Assembly: GCA_029948255.1 (NCBI GenBank)
Contig: JALIZF010000940.1
Coordinates: 28,501-92,500 of the forward strand
DNA from: Telmatactis stephensoni
Taxonomy: Eukaryota > Cnidaria > Anthozoa > Actiniaria > Isophelliidae
DNA: 64,000 nucleotides
Reading direction: 5' to 3'
Shown here one piece after another: positions 35,360 through 47,114 of the stretch (position 1 is the stretch's first letter; each line of letters begins with the position of its first letter). Below the pieces are notes generated by a model. That model made no database searches and was not told where the DNA came from. It was given only the letters and a program-made list of their open reading frames with translations. The position numbers and the translations under genes are program-made.

Positions 35360-36265
35360 TCTCTCACTCAACTGTAGAACTATCATTTTTTTACCCCGCT
35401 CCACTATGTAAGCTTTATTTTTCATCAGCCAGCTGAGTGAAAAAACCTCCTTAACTCGAAGGGAGGAAAAGGGAGGGAGGGGGCAGGAAAGAATAGAGGA
35501 AAGAAGGAACCCCGTGACCCATCATATGCCCCGTTTGATGCTATTTTTAGAAGCTCGTCACCATGACGGCGCGGATGTGAAAATGTGCGCGCTAAATCAT
35601 GATAAAGTCTGGGAAACTCCGGAAAGATCCATGTTTGCTGGTAAAGCCGAATGTTTTAGGAATACTAGTACTGACGTAAGGAATTTTGACACAGGAAACC
35701 CGTCAATTTTTACACACAACAGAGATGTTTGGTCGGTGGACGGGTTGATACTGCAAACTTCAAGTCTAGCGAAATCTGCTGCTGATAAAACGCCGCCATC
35801 GATTAGGCGCCGCACTTGAAAGCAAACTTTTGAACAATTGCCGCCCTTAAATTATTCGAAGAACTATCCGACTATCATCTGAAATTGAATAAGAAAGAAA
35901 ACAAGCTCAGTATAACTCAAGGTTGACATTTTATGAAAAATATGGGATTTGAACGTTTGGAAAATTTTTATTTTGATGTTAATTTCCTTGCTTAAATCAA
36001 TCATTTCAAAATATTGTGATTTTTACTAAACGCCGCCCTCTAATTAACGCCGACCCCGAATAAGCGCCGCATCAGAAGTCTCAAAAATGTAATAAGCGCC
36101 GCGGCGTTTAAACGAGTAAATACGAAATTGAAGGAATGAGTTAATGAAATGGTGATTGTAAAAACAAGTATTCGAAATAAGGATAGAGAAGCGAAGAAAC
36201 GAGAAAAATTGAGGCAAAATAGGAAGCAAAGAAAGAAAGAAAGAAAGAATTAAGAAAGAAACACT

Positions 36266-36338
36266 GTAGGTTGCGGGAATCGAACCCGGTCCATTAGATC
36301 CAAAATCACTGGACTAACAAGTTATGCCACCAAATCAC
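36266..36338 (-). other. tRNA-like segment, left arm
   Basis: The reverse strand contains a perfect T-arm CCGGGTTCGATTCCCG-type B box and an anticodon-like stem-loop. It mirrors the segment at 44155-44226. The acceptor stem does not pair, so it is not called a tRNA gene. Confidence 0.5.
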
Positions 36339-36410
36339 GTCATTTGCACAACAATAGACATTCCATTCACACGATACACTAGGTTATTTTGTTCTACAAA
36401 TCCCTCAGTA

Positions 36411-36655
36411 GACCAGTTAGTCTAGTGGTAAGGTGCAGTCATTTACGGCCTAGGATCCGACTGTTTCCTCCCTCTTTGACTGCGAAGCTTTCTGTGTTCT
36501 ACCGATAGCGCGGAAGGGGCCGAAATCTCCATCCTATACGTAACATGCGATGATTCAGCGACTTGTCTGGATGCATGGTCGATTTTTTAGCTTTTGCATC
36601 AAATTAGCATACTAATTTTCATTTGGTAGTGGGTTCGAGCCCCCGAGCGGCTCCC
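36411..36655 (+). other. Split tRNA-like A and B boxes, left arm
   Basis: GACCAGTTAGTCTAGTGGTA (A-box-like) and GTGGGTTCGAGCCCCCGAGC (B-box-like) are separated by about 190 bp of sequence that can carry a CGGATCC-type hairpin. The same arrangement occurs inverted at about 43845-44090 in the right arm. Confidence 0.4.
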
Positions 36656-36914
36656 CTAATTTTTTTTTTTTTCGTTTCAAAATTTTTTAAATCAATTTTT
36701 ATTCTTTTGTTCTTCTCTTTTTTTCAGTTTGTTTGATTTTAATATTTTCTTGGGCTTCAAAACGTTAATTAGTTATCACGAAAAATGGTTTCTATTTCGA
36801 AATGTATTCACGCGCTAGACATTGATTTATAAATCTGAGTTTATAAAAAATGAAATATCTGAGTCTCGCTCTCTTTTTTTACTTTTCTTGCATTTGATTC
36901 TATCATCCCTTTTT

Positions 36915-37245
36915 TCAGGATCTAGAGCATTTTGCATGGTTTTTAGGCTCAAGAAAATTCGTCATTTTGGACCATGTTTGATCAGTATGCATGGGCTACA
37001 GTCCACTGAATTAAATAGGCATTTTGGGCCATTATATATTTGATCATTTTGCATGGACTATAGTCCACATACTCATGAAAATCGCGTCATTTTTGAGCAT
37101 TTTACATGCGTCATAGTCCATTGAAAAATTGTCATTTGGGGTCTCCTTTTTGCGCATTTTGGATGGATTATTGAAAATCGTCAATTTTGGACCATTTTTG
37201 GCCGGTATTTTGCATGGGCTATATATAGCCTTTGCAAAGCACAAG
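36915..37245. repeat. Degenerate minisatellite, left arm
   Basis: Four to five units of about 65 bp share TTTTGGACCAT, TTTGATCA, TTGCATGG and ATAGTCCA. The mirrored array is at about 43215-43560. Confidence 0.7.
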
Positions 37246-38895
37246 CATTTCAGTAAGTTAATTTGGGGTCATTTTGAGGTCTTTGTATAGGCCATTCTGT
37301 ATCTTAAGCAATGGAAATTTTTGCCCATTTCCTATGATACGGAAATATCTAGGAAATTGCATTTTCCCATGATAGGAGATACATATTTCCTAGACATTTC
37401 ATACCAGAGGAAATTGCATTTTCCTAGATATTTCCTACCTTTTCATTTTCCTTTGATAGGAAATTGGAATAGAAAATGAGCAAAAATGCCCAGTGTACTT
37501 TGGTATTTTATTCATGAGTTTACATAAATGAAAAATAGAAATCCTTTTATTGAATTCTAATTATTTCCGTACATAAATCTTTCTCTTTGTTTATGCAATC
37601 AATGTTATTTTTTATCTTCCAATGGTTTATTTTGAACCATGCATTTAGATGAAAAATAAGATTTTATCATGCTGTCCGCCATATTAGTCCAGGAAAATGG
37701 TACACAAGCATGAAAATCAGCATATTGATAGAGGTTCATGTCCTGATTGATTCTGGAGGTGGAGCCACGCCCAGAAATCAATTACTTACTTATCGAATTA
37801 ATTGGAATTAATTATCTCAGAAACAAAGACAAATAGTATCTAATGTTAATGCAAATGCAAAAATGTAATGAAGGATAGTGATAAGGCAGAGTACAGTATG
37901 CTGAGCAATTTTTGATTGACAGACACGCCCTCTATTGGGACCGGTCATTATTTATCACCTGGGGAGGGGGGAGGATTTTTGTTGCAACACAGTAAAATCC
38001 ATCTGATCCCCCCATAATTCACTGCAGTATTTTAATGATTCCCCCTTGTTTAGGGTTGTTATTTTGATGATCCCCCCCCCAAAAGGTGGTTATTAACAAT
38101 AACAATGTTAATACGCAGCCTTCATTTCGACGGTAGTTAAACCTGCATGTTTTTTTGAGGTTCGAGTCAGACTCATAACCTGATCTTCCCACTGTAGCTA
38201 AAGTCGCTGTTGGTCCATATCATTCATTCACTTTCCTCTTTCCAAGGACCACAGAGCAATTACTTCAAGCTTAAAAGTGTATGGCTTAAAAATCCAAGGT
38301 TTATAGCCCATATATAAAATCTCATTAGGACCATTTATTTAATTCTCGATAAAATCAGGGCTAGCTATGAGTATACTCGAATTTATTTTCAAGCCTAACA
38401 CGTGCTGCAAAGAAGTTCGATCAGAAATGTATCAAATTTGCCAACAAAGAAACTACGTAACAAAAGGAGCTCTTCCCAACCGTGTTTTGTAGCTGTTTGT
38501 GTGTGAGAGAATATAATGTTTTGCTATTACGACCGCGAAGCGCGAGCCGCTCGGCACGAATTTTGAAGAAAAGAGGGTTCGTAACCACCGTTTCAACTTG
38601 TTTGGGGATGTTTTATTCCAGTGTTATATATATAGCTAGATCTTTTAAGCGCGAGCCGCTTGGCAAAAAATGGCCATATTTTTTATCAAATTCAATTTTT
38701 TTTTTACCTTTTGGGAAATGAAACATGTGATGTAATGAGCCGTCAAGAGCTCGGTCTTTTTTTAATAGCAATGTATAAAACCGTTTTTAGATTTTTCTGC
38801 AAAAAAGTAGTTGATAGTTGATAGTTGATATGGAATAAAGCTTACGAGTGATCAGCGCGAGCCGCTCAGCGCATATACGTTTTTAGTCTTTTTAA

Positions 38896-40625
38896 GGAGG
38901 CTTCCTACAATTTTTCTAGTGCTCGACCGGTCAACTTGAAACGGCTGTAGTTCTTACATGAAAGCACCTACAGTTATGACCTTTCGTCCACTTACTCCAT
39001 AAAGACTGAAATTTTTATTGGTGGGTGTTTTGTTTACATCAGGGTTACCATAGTGACGAAACGATGACGTCATAGTTTTAGGTTCCAAGCAATTTTACGC
39101 GTTTTTTGACCTAAACTTTTAAAATGACAAACAAGACGTTAATATTTAGGACTTTGCCTAGCAGCATACGAATTTTGGAGAAATTCGTATAGACAGATTT
39201 TGAAATATTCGAGGCGCAATTTTTTAACCCCAAAAATCACAATTTCTAGTCTTCGATTCAATGATTTTAAAAGCAAAGCAGCATGACAACTCTTCGACTG
39301 TCCAAACGTTGTTCAAATATCAGACTACTTCTCTACGAAGTTGCACGTGAGAAAGTGCTTTGGATCTCCGTCAGCATACGTCCATTTAGACATGAAATTG
39401 GGCAAAATTTTATCAAAATTTATATACAAGACGTTTAGTGCTCCTAAAGAAAAGTCTCTCGGTCAACTGTTTTCTCCCTTTGGTGAGTAGAACTTTAGTA
39501 AATTTGCAATAAACTGTGCAAGCGCCGATTCAATTGAAGCTTTCTAAGGTACTGAAATCAAATTTCAAAGTTGAGTATATTCGGTGTAACTTAGCGCAGC
39601 AAGATTCTAGGTTCAAGTTGTTGTTTTCATTCTCACATTCCTGCATGCAGGCATGCTTCGTATGCTAATTCGAGGCAATGGTCACCATGGCGTGACGCGC
39701 TACTTCACTACTGTGTTCATTATGGAAACGTTGAAGGTAAGTTGTTAACAGAAAAAAACCCGAAGCCGGGAACGCATTCCAAACTTAGAGCACGCGTACG
39801 GAAACGCAGTAGTGAGGTAGCGCGTCACGCCATGGTGACCATTGCCTCGAATTAGCATACTGATGCATGCCTGCATGCAGGAATGTGAGAATGAAAACAA
39901 TAACCTGAACCTAGAATCTTGCTGCGCTAAGTTACACCGAATATACTCAACTTTGAAATTTGATTTCAGTACCTTGGAAAGCTTTAATTGAATTGGCGCT
40001 TGCACAGTTTATTGCAAATATATTAAAGTTCTACTCACCAAAGGGAGAAAACAGTTGACCGAGAGACTTTTCTTTAGGAGCACTAAACGTCTTGTGTATA
40101 AATTTTGATAAAATTTTGCCCAATTTCATGTCTAAATGGACGTATGCTGACGGAGATCCAAAGCACTTTCTCACGTGCAACTTCGTAGAGAAGTAGTCTG
40201 ATATTTGAACAACGTTTGGACAGTCGAAGAGTTGTCATGCTGCTTTGCTTTTAAAATTATTGAATCGAAGACTAGAAATTGTGATTTTTGGGGTTAAAAA
40301 ATTGCGCCTCGAATATTTCAAAATCTGTCTATACGAATTTCTCCAAAATTCGTATGCTGCTAGGCAAAGTCCTAAATATTAACGTCTTGTTTGTCATTTT
40401 AAAAGTTTAGGTCAAAAAACGCGTAAAATTGCTTGGAACCTAAAACTATGACGTCATCGTTTCGTCGCTATGGTAACCCTGATGTAAACAAAACACCCAC
40501 CAATAAAAATTTCAGTCTTTATGGAGTAAGTGGACGAAAGGTCATAACTGTAGGTGCTTTCATGTAAGAACTACAGCCGTTTCAAGTTGACCGGTCGAGC
40601 ACTAGAAAAATTGTAGGAAGCCTCC
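38896..40625. mobile_element. 1.73-kb palindrome flanked by TTAA
   Basis: Arms of about 815 bp (38896-39712 and 39806-40625) run from GGAGGCTTCCTACAATTTTT to its mirror and are nearly identical by eye, around a spacer of about 93 bp. TTAA at 38892-38895 and 40626-40629 fits the TTAA target duplication of Kolobok/piggyBac-type elements. No transposase frame is present. Confidence 0.8.
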
Positions 40626-40717
40626 TTAAAGATAAGAAATGACGGCTTGCTCAATACAAGAATTATTATTATAACTTTATAGGGCATTGTGGCGCATTTT
40701 GCGGGATAAAATGGGAA

Positions 40718-40750
40718 AATCAGCGGGCTAAAATAGATTTTAGCCCGCTG
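40718..40750. repeat. Short perfect palindrome AGCGGGCTAAAAT
   Basis: CAGCGGGCTAAAATAGATTT is mirrored by AAATAGATTTTAGCCCGCTG. A related inverted pair TCGGGCTAAAATGAG / TCATTTTAACCCTCG is near 41470-41510. Confidence 0.7.
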
Positions 40751-40879
40751 CCGTCAGCCAATAAGAAACGGGGAAACAATCTGTTTAGCCAATGAAATGA
40801 GGGAAACCACTCAAATGCCAACAAGCTCGGCGCCGTTTTCAAGCTTGCATAGTCTCGAGTTGTGTTTACAAAATTAAGG

Positions 40880-41175
40880 AAAAAATGGCAGAAGAATTGA
40901 TAGAAGAACAAAAAATCAGTCGTCAGAACTCGGGAAAGAAGATTTAAACAAGATTGAAGAGCAGTCGGTTCCGAAAAATACTAAAAATCAAACTTTATGG
41001 GGACTGAAAAAATTCAGAGTGGTGTTCAAACCTGCATGGAAGAGACGACGTAAACACTGTATGTCCAATTGAGTTGAATAATATTCTACGCCGTTTTTAC
41101 GCCGAAGTTCAGTCAAAAAAGAAAACAGACCTTACACCAAGTGCCTTGACTGGCATTAAATCTGCTTAGTAGGCC
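40880..41175 (+). pseudogene. Decayed Crypton/ZMYM-like (DUF3504-type) fragment
   Basis: Reading across frames on the plus strand gives SVPKNTKNQTLWGLKKFR and then LRRFYAEVQSKKKTDLTPSA followed by LTGIKSA and stops. This order (VPKNT..T.W....., LRRFYAEVR..., P.AL.GIR) is typical of the Crypton-derived domain found in ZMYM-type proteins. At least two frame changes and tandem stops make it a fossil. Assigned from memory of the family and not by search. Confidence 0.5.
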
Positions 41176-42940
41176 ATTTACAACATCGAGTGAAGTTGAA
41201 AGTGGATCAAGCAACGCCGTTCTCAGGCGCCGAAGTCAATGTAAGTCTTTCAAATGAGACAAGTTCCCTTGAAGCATTTATGCCCAACTACCAAAATGAC
41301 TATATTTTAAGTTTGCATTTTTGCACTATTTTAATTACCATTTCACCTTTATTGTATAAACATATTTCGAGAAAAAACTATTTTAGTCCAAGAATCATTT
41401 GTGAACTCGGCAAGTAATGTTCTTGATGTTCTTGGGCGTAAATGTGTTTTTGGCCCTTCTCAGTACTCATTTTAACCCTCGCTTCGCTCGGGCTAAAATG
41501 AGCCTGAGTCGGGCCAAAAACACATTTACGCCCGCGAACATCAACTCTATTGTTATATTGTTCATCATTTGTGATCCCCCCTTCCAGTATGATTAAAACC
41601 GTGTGATCCTCCCTTTTGCTTCGACTAAAATCAAGTGATCCCCCTCAAAATCCTCCACCCCCCCCCCCCCACCCCCCACACATGCTCATCAATTATTATC
41701 AATACATTATCAAATCAATTACTTCCATATCAATATTATTGGAATTAATTATCTCAGAAACAAAGATAAACAGTATCTAAAGGCACATTGTTAAAGACTT
41801 AGGCCCAAAGTAACTCTAGATATGGAGCCACGCCTAAAAACAAGTACTTCCAGTTTTATAGCAATGGAATATATATACCATTAAAACCTCGAAAAAAATA
41901 AACCTTATATTTTAGTTAGAAGCGAGGTAATATAATTCAAAATGTAATAAGGATAAAGCCCCTAACAGAGTACTTACAGAATTTTAGTTATGGTATAATG
42001 AATATTAATGTATATAAAACAAGTCGAGCAGTACTTAAACGAAAAGTGGAGGCAGAAAGAAACTACAACTATTAATCTGTAAGTACTTTTAAAGAGCGTA
42101 ACTCTATGCTAGTCATATCTTGAATTCATTTATTTTATTACTGCTTTCACTATTACAGTTATACACTAAAACTAAAAGTATATTTTGCCGATTTTATTAA
42201 TGATATATTCCTTTAAAATAAAACTGAAAGTACTTGTTTTTAGGTATATCTAGGATTACTTTGGGCGTAAGCCTGTAACATTGTGCAAGATTTCACATGG
42301 ACACCACGAGCGGAAAAACATTTTGTATCAATTTCATGTGTAATGTATTCCATAGCTATAGTTCTCCAAGTAGCATTTAGGGGGCGTGGCTGTCAATCCA
42401 AAATTACTAAGCATACTCTACCTTATCACTATCCTTCATTACACCTTTTTGTATTAACATTAGATGCTCTTTATCTTTGTTTCTGAGATAGTATTATGAG
42501 ATACTATATGAGATACTATATGATTAATTCCAATAATATGGATAAGTACGTAATTGATTTATGGGCGTGGCTTGGCTCCACCTCCAGAATCAATCGGAAC
42601 CTCTATTAATATGCTTAATTTCATGCTTAACTTGTTACAAAAATTTGAACAATCTCACATTAATAATGCTGTACCATTTTCCTGGACTAAATGGCGGACA
42701 GCATAATAAAATCTTATTTTTCATCTAAATGGTTCAAAATAAACCCTTGGAAGATAACATAACAAAAATAAACAAAAATAACATTGATTGCATATACAAA
42801 GAGAAAGATTTATGTACAGAAATAATTAGAATTCAATAAAAGGATTTCTACTTTTCATTCATGTAAACTCATGAATAAAATACCAAAATAGTGTCCCCAA
42901 TTAGCTATCAAGCTAAATACCATGACACTAAAATAAAGTT

Positions 42941-42964
42941 CATCTATCTATCTATCTATCTATC
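42941..42964. repeat. (CTAT)n microsatellite
   Basis: Six CTAT units in the right arm, absent from the left arm, so acquired after the arms formed. Confidence 0.9.
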
Positions 42965-44154
42965 TCTAAAATACACTGGAAATTTGTGCTCATTTTCTAT
43001 TCCAATTTCCTATCAAAGGAAAATGAAAAGGTAGGAAATATCTAGGAAAATGCAATTTCCTCTGCTATGAAATGTCTGGGAAATATGTATCTCCTATCAT
43101 GGGAAAATGCAATTTCCTAGATATTTCCGTATCATAGGAAATGGGTAAAAAAATTTCCAATGATTAGAATACAGAATAGCCTATGGAAAGGCCTCAAAAT
43201 GACCACCCCAAACTCACCGACATGCTTGTGCTTTGCAAAGGCTATATATAGCCCATGCAAAATACCGGCCAAAAATGGTCCAAAATTGACGATTTTCAAT
43301 AAACTACAATCTATCCAAAATGCGCAAAAGGAGACCCCAAATGACAATTTTTCAATGGACTATGACGCATGTAAAATGCTCAAAAATGACGCGATTTTCA
43401 GTGCGTGGACTATAGTCTATGCAAAATGATCAAATATATAATGGCCCAAAATGCTATTTTCAGTGGACTGTAGCCCATGCATAATGATTAAAAATGGTCC
43501 AAAATGACGAATTTTCTTGAGCCTATAAACCATGCAAAATGCTCAAACTAAATCCTGAAAAAAGGGATGATAGAATCAAATGCAAGAAAAGATACAAGCA
43601 AAAAAAAAAAAAAAAAGAGACTCAGATATTTTATTTTTTATAAACTCAGATCTATAAATCAATGTCTAGCGCGTGAACACATTTCGAAATAGAGACCATT
43701 TTTCGTGATAACTAATTAACCTTTTTGAAGCCCAACAAAATATTAAAATCAAACAAACTGAAAAAAAAGAGAAGAACGAAAGAATAAAAATCGATTAAAA
43801 GAAACATTTCAAACGAAAAAAAAAAAAAAAAAATTGGGGGAGCCGTTCGGGGGCTCGAACCCACTACCAAATGGAAATTAGTATGCTAATTTGATGCAAA
43901 AGCTAAAAAATCGACCATGCATCCAGACAAGTCGCTGAATCATCGCATGTTACGTATAGGATGGAGATTTCGGCCCCTTCCGCGCTATCGGTAGAACGCA
44001 GAAAGCTTCGCTGTCAAAGAGGGAGGAAACAGTCGGATCCTAGGCCGTAAATAACTGCACCTTACCACTAGACTAACTGGTCTACTGAGGGATTTGTAGA
44101 ACAAAATAACCTAGTGTATCGTGTGAATGGAATGTCTATTGTTGTGCAAATGAC

Positions 44155-44227
44155 GTGATTTGGTGGCATAACTTGTTAGTCCAGTGATTTTGGATCTAAT
44201 GGACCGGGTTCGATTCCCGGGACCTAC
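44155..44227 (+). other. tRNA-like segment, right arm
   Basis: GTCCA-GTGATTT-TGGAT can form a 5-bp stem with a 7-nt loop whose middle is GAT (Ile-like). CCGGG-TTCGATT-CCCGG forms a perfect T arm. The 5' acceptor strand does not pair with GACCTAC, so it is a tRNA-like relic or pol III promoter. Confidence 0.5.
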
Positions 44228-44604
44228 AAGGTCATTGCTACTTTTTTCTTTTCCTTTCTTTTTCTTTCTTCCTTTTTCTTTATTCCCCCTTCATTCTTTC
44301 TTTCTTTGCTTCCTATTTTGCCTCAATTTTTCTCGTTTCCGTTTAGCTAACTTTTTTTCTTACTTTCTTCGCTTCTCTATCCTTTTGCTTTATTTCGAAT
44401 ACTTGTTTTTACAATCAACATTTCATTAACTCATTCCTTCATTTTCGTATTTATTCGTTTAAGCTCCGCGGCGCTTATTACATTTTTGAGACTTCTGATG
44501 CGGCGCTTATTCAGAGTTGGTGTTAATTCGAGGGCGGCGTTTAGTAAAAATCACAATATTTTGAAATGATTTATTTAAGCAAGGAAATTAACATCAAAAT
44601 AAAC

Positions 44605-45773
44605 CACAGGAGGCCCAAGCTCTCTATGAGAGGCGAATATTACAAAGCTTTGTATGGGAGTTTAGGTTCCGCTTTATTACTCCGTAAATAATAAAGCAAA
44701 TACACTCTAACGGTTATACAGTGCTTCTTGTGTTATTGGTATTCTCTGGTAGCGATTTTAGGCCATTTCGTCAATTTTTTGCTGAGTTCTCTTTCCACTA
44801 CTAAGAAGGAGGAAAGGAAGGAAGGCTTCGTCAGACCAACGGACTGACCCACTCTCGAAAATCGCTCGATTCTCAAACTAAACCACGTCCCCTTGCTTCG
44901 GTACTCCGCATCACGAAAGCCAGATAGTTGTCCTTCAAGTTTATCGAAAAATATCCCACAAAAGTTCTGCCGTCGAGGAATCAATCCAGCGAGAATTTCA
45001 AATGACCTGCCATTTTAAAGCCTTCGGACCCGCGGCAAGAACTTCCTGTGCAGCTTGGCGACCGTTACGGTCAAATTTCTTCCAACCAGTCCCTCCCTGG
45101 TCAGGAAATAGTAAACCGCGATGAAGACTTTTTCAGTAGAAATAAAACGATTTCAGCTAAATTTTTTACACTTATCAAGGTTTGAATAATAGTAAATACG
45201 TGATAAGTGTAAAAAATTTAGCTGAAATCGTTTTATTTCCATTGAAAAAGTCTTCATTATTTTCTGACCATGGGGAGACTGGTTGGAAGAAATTTGCCCG
45301 TGCCAGGCTTTAACGGTCGTCAAGCTGCACAAGAAGTTCTTGCCACGGGTCAGAAGGCTTTAAAATGGCAGGTCATTTGAAATTCTCGCTGCATTGATTC
45401 CTCGACGGCAGAACTTTTGTGGGATATTTTTCGATAAACTTGAAGGACAACTATCTAGCTTTCGTGATGCGGAGTACTGAAGCAAGGGGACGTGGTTTAG
45501 TTTGAGAATCGAGCGATTTTCGAGAGTGGGTCAGTCCGTTGGTCTGACGAAGCCTTCCTTCCTTTCCTCCTTCTTAGTAGTGGAAAGAGAACTCAGCAAA
45601 AAATTGACGAAATGGCCTAAAATCGCTACCAGAGAATACCAATAACACAAGAAGCACTGTATAACCGTTAGAGTGTATTTGCTTTATTATTTACGGAGTA
45701 ATAAAGCGGAACCTAAACTCCCATACAAAGCTTTGTAATATTCGCCTCTCATAGAGAGCTTGGGCCTCCTGTG
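44605..45773. mobile_element. Palindromic transposon with two 573-bp arms and 7-bp target duplication
   Basis: CACAGGAGGCCCAAGCTCTC at the left is mirrored by GAGAGCTTGGGCCTCCTGTG at the right. Arms 44605-45177 and 45201-45773 are equal in length with a 23-bp spacer. AATAAAC directly flanks both ends (44598-44604 and 45774-45780). The empty site is preserved in the left outer arm near 35970 (AACATCAAAATAAAAATTTT on the reverse strand). It is non-autonomous; the family is uncertain. Confidence 0.9.
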
Positions 45774-45829
45774 AATAAACTTGTTCCAAACGTTCAAATC
45801 CCATATTTTTCACAAAATGTCAACCTTGA

Positions 45830-46115
45830 GTTAGACTTTTTAGACTTTTTTTAGACTTTTTTTTATTTACACACATATTTTTCTTTAAATACATATTATA
45901 TATATATATATATATACACATGACAATAATAGTTACAGTACAGCTACATATAATAATTTAAAATATATATATAATTAAGGGTTTTTTTTTTTTTTTTACA
46001 AGATAAAAAGATTTGCATTTTGTAAATAAAATTTTGTCGATTATCGATGTGTGTGTGTGGTTGTTGGAATAGTTAAGACTTCCGAGCCAACAACCACACT
46101 GAGAGGATCAATTTT
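45830..46115. repeat. AT-rich and (TA)n/poly-T insert in right arm
   Basis: Contains (TA)n near 45897-45915, a T-run at 45981-45997 and (GT)n near 46049. It ends in AGTTAAGACTTCCGAGCCAAC. It has no counterpart in the left arm. Confidence 0.6.
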
Positions 46116-46959
46116 TTATTTTCCTGATCAAGATATTAAGCTCCTATTAGTTATACTGAGCATGTTTTCTTTCTTATTCCAGATGATAGTCGGATAGATC
46201 TTCGAATATGTGTTGTATTGTGTGAATATGTGCGGCGCTTATTTAAGGGCGGCGATTGTTCAAAATTTTGCTTTCAAATGCGGCGTCTAATAGATGGCGG
46301 CGTTTTATCAGAAGAAGATTTCGCTAGACTTGGAGTTTGCAGTATCAACCCGTCCAACGATCAAACATCTCTGTTGTGTGTAAAACGTGACGGGTTTCCT
46401 GTGTCAAAACTCCTTACGTCAGTACTAGTATTCGTAAAACATTCGGCTTTACCAACAAACATGGATCTTTCCGGTGTTTCCCAGACTTTATCATGATTTA
46501 GCGCGCACATGTTGACATCCGCGCCGTCATGATGACGATCGCGAGCTTCTAAAAGTAGCATCAAACGGGGCATATGATGGGTGACGGGGTTCTTTCTTTT
46601 ACCTCATCTTCTCTTGAATATGGACTTTTATCGGAATTTTATCGTTTTCTGCTGTAGTACCTTCAAATTCCGATAAAAGTACATAAGAAAGTCTATAAGG
46701 AAATTTTATACGGTTTCTTCTACGTCAGCTCTTTTTTAATTTGGACAATTTTATTATTAATAGTTTCACGGGCACATTCAAGGGTTTCTTGCGCTGCCTT
46801 ATTGTTCACACTTGCGCGCTCCTTGCAAATCAAGGGGGCCGGAATGCCAGTACCGCTCAAGAAACATGAATTCACAAGCAAGATTCAACAACTTGACCAT
46901 CCTTAGTACACATAAAGAAACACTAGACAAATCATGTTTGGTTTCTCTGATTGACAGTA

Positions 46960-46962
<3 letters not shown>

Positions 46963-46996
<34 letters not shown>

Positions 46997-47019
46997 GTTT
47001 CTCTGATTGACAGTACATG

Positions 47020-47111
<92 letters not shown>
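46963..47111. repeat. (GA)n microsatellite in two blocks
   Basis: Blocks at 46963-46992 and 47019-47111 are separated by a duplicated TGATTGACAGTACATGG segment that also precedes the first block. Apparent Ser/Leu or Arg/Glu reading frames are satellite artefacts. Confidence 0.95.

Positions 47112-47114
<3 letters not shown>

Larger units (their letters stand above)
37960..41680. mobile_element. G-rich-ended inverted-repeat unit
   Basis: GGGGAGGGGGGAGGATTTT at the left is mirrored by AAAATCCTCC plus a C-run at the right. TGATCCCCC motifs are repeated at both ends. The left part has three GCGCGAGCCGCT(C/T) direct repeats (38530, 38649, 38858). Borders are approximate. Confidence 0.5.
37686..42687. 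mobile_element. Inner palindromic element (TCCAGGAAAATGGTAC ends)
   Basis: Ends TCCAGGAAAATGGTACA and TGTACCATTTTCCTGGA lie inside the outer arms. Shared internal blocks are GGTGGAGCCACGCCCA, TTAATTATCTCAGAAACAAA and GATAGTGATAAGG. Its own middle has been expanded by further insertions, including that at about 37960-41680. A complete shorter relative is at 47886-49027. Confidence 0.7.
35505..46592. mobile_element. Giant palindromic element (outer shell), about 11 kb
   Basis: Left arm 35505-37932 and right arm about 42376-46592 are diverged reverse complements beginning AACCCCGTGACCCATCATAT and ending ATGATGGGTGACGGGGTT. The right arm is longer because of the insertion at 44605-45773 and an AT-rich insert near 45830-46180. 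Both arms carry CGGCG-type GCGCCGC motifs, the tRNA-like segments, an ATGCATGG minisatellite and TTTCCTAG(A)TATTTCC blocks. No transposase frame was found. It is probably a non-autonomous foldback-type or giant MITE element. No convincing target duplication was seen. Confidence 0.8.

Noticed and set aside
35514..35819. 101-codon frame and its mirror near 46218-46573
   Set aside because: Similar in both palindrome arms and on both strands, with no domain. It is explained by element sequence symmetry.
44155..44227. Functional tRNA-Ile(GAT)
   Set aside because: Anticodon and T arms pair, but the acceptor and D arms do not. It occurs only within a repeated element.
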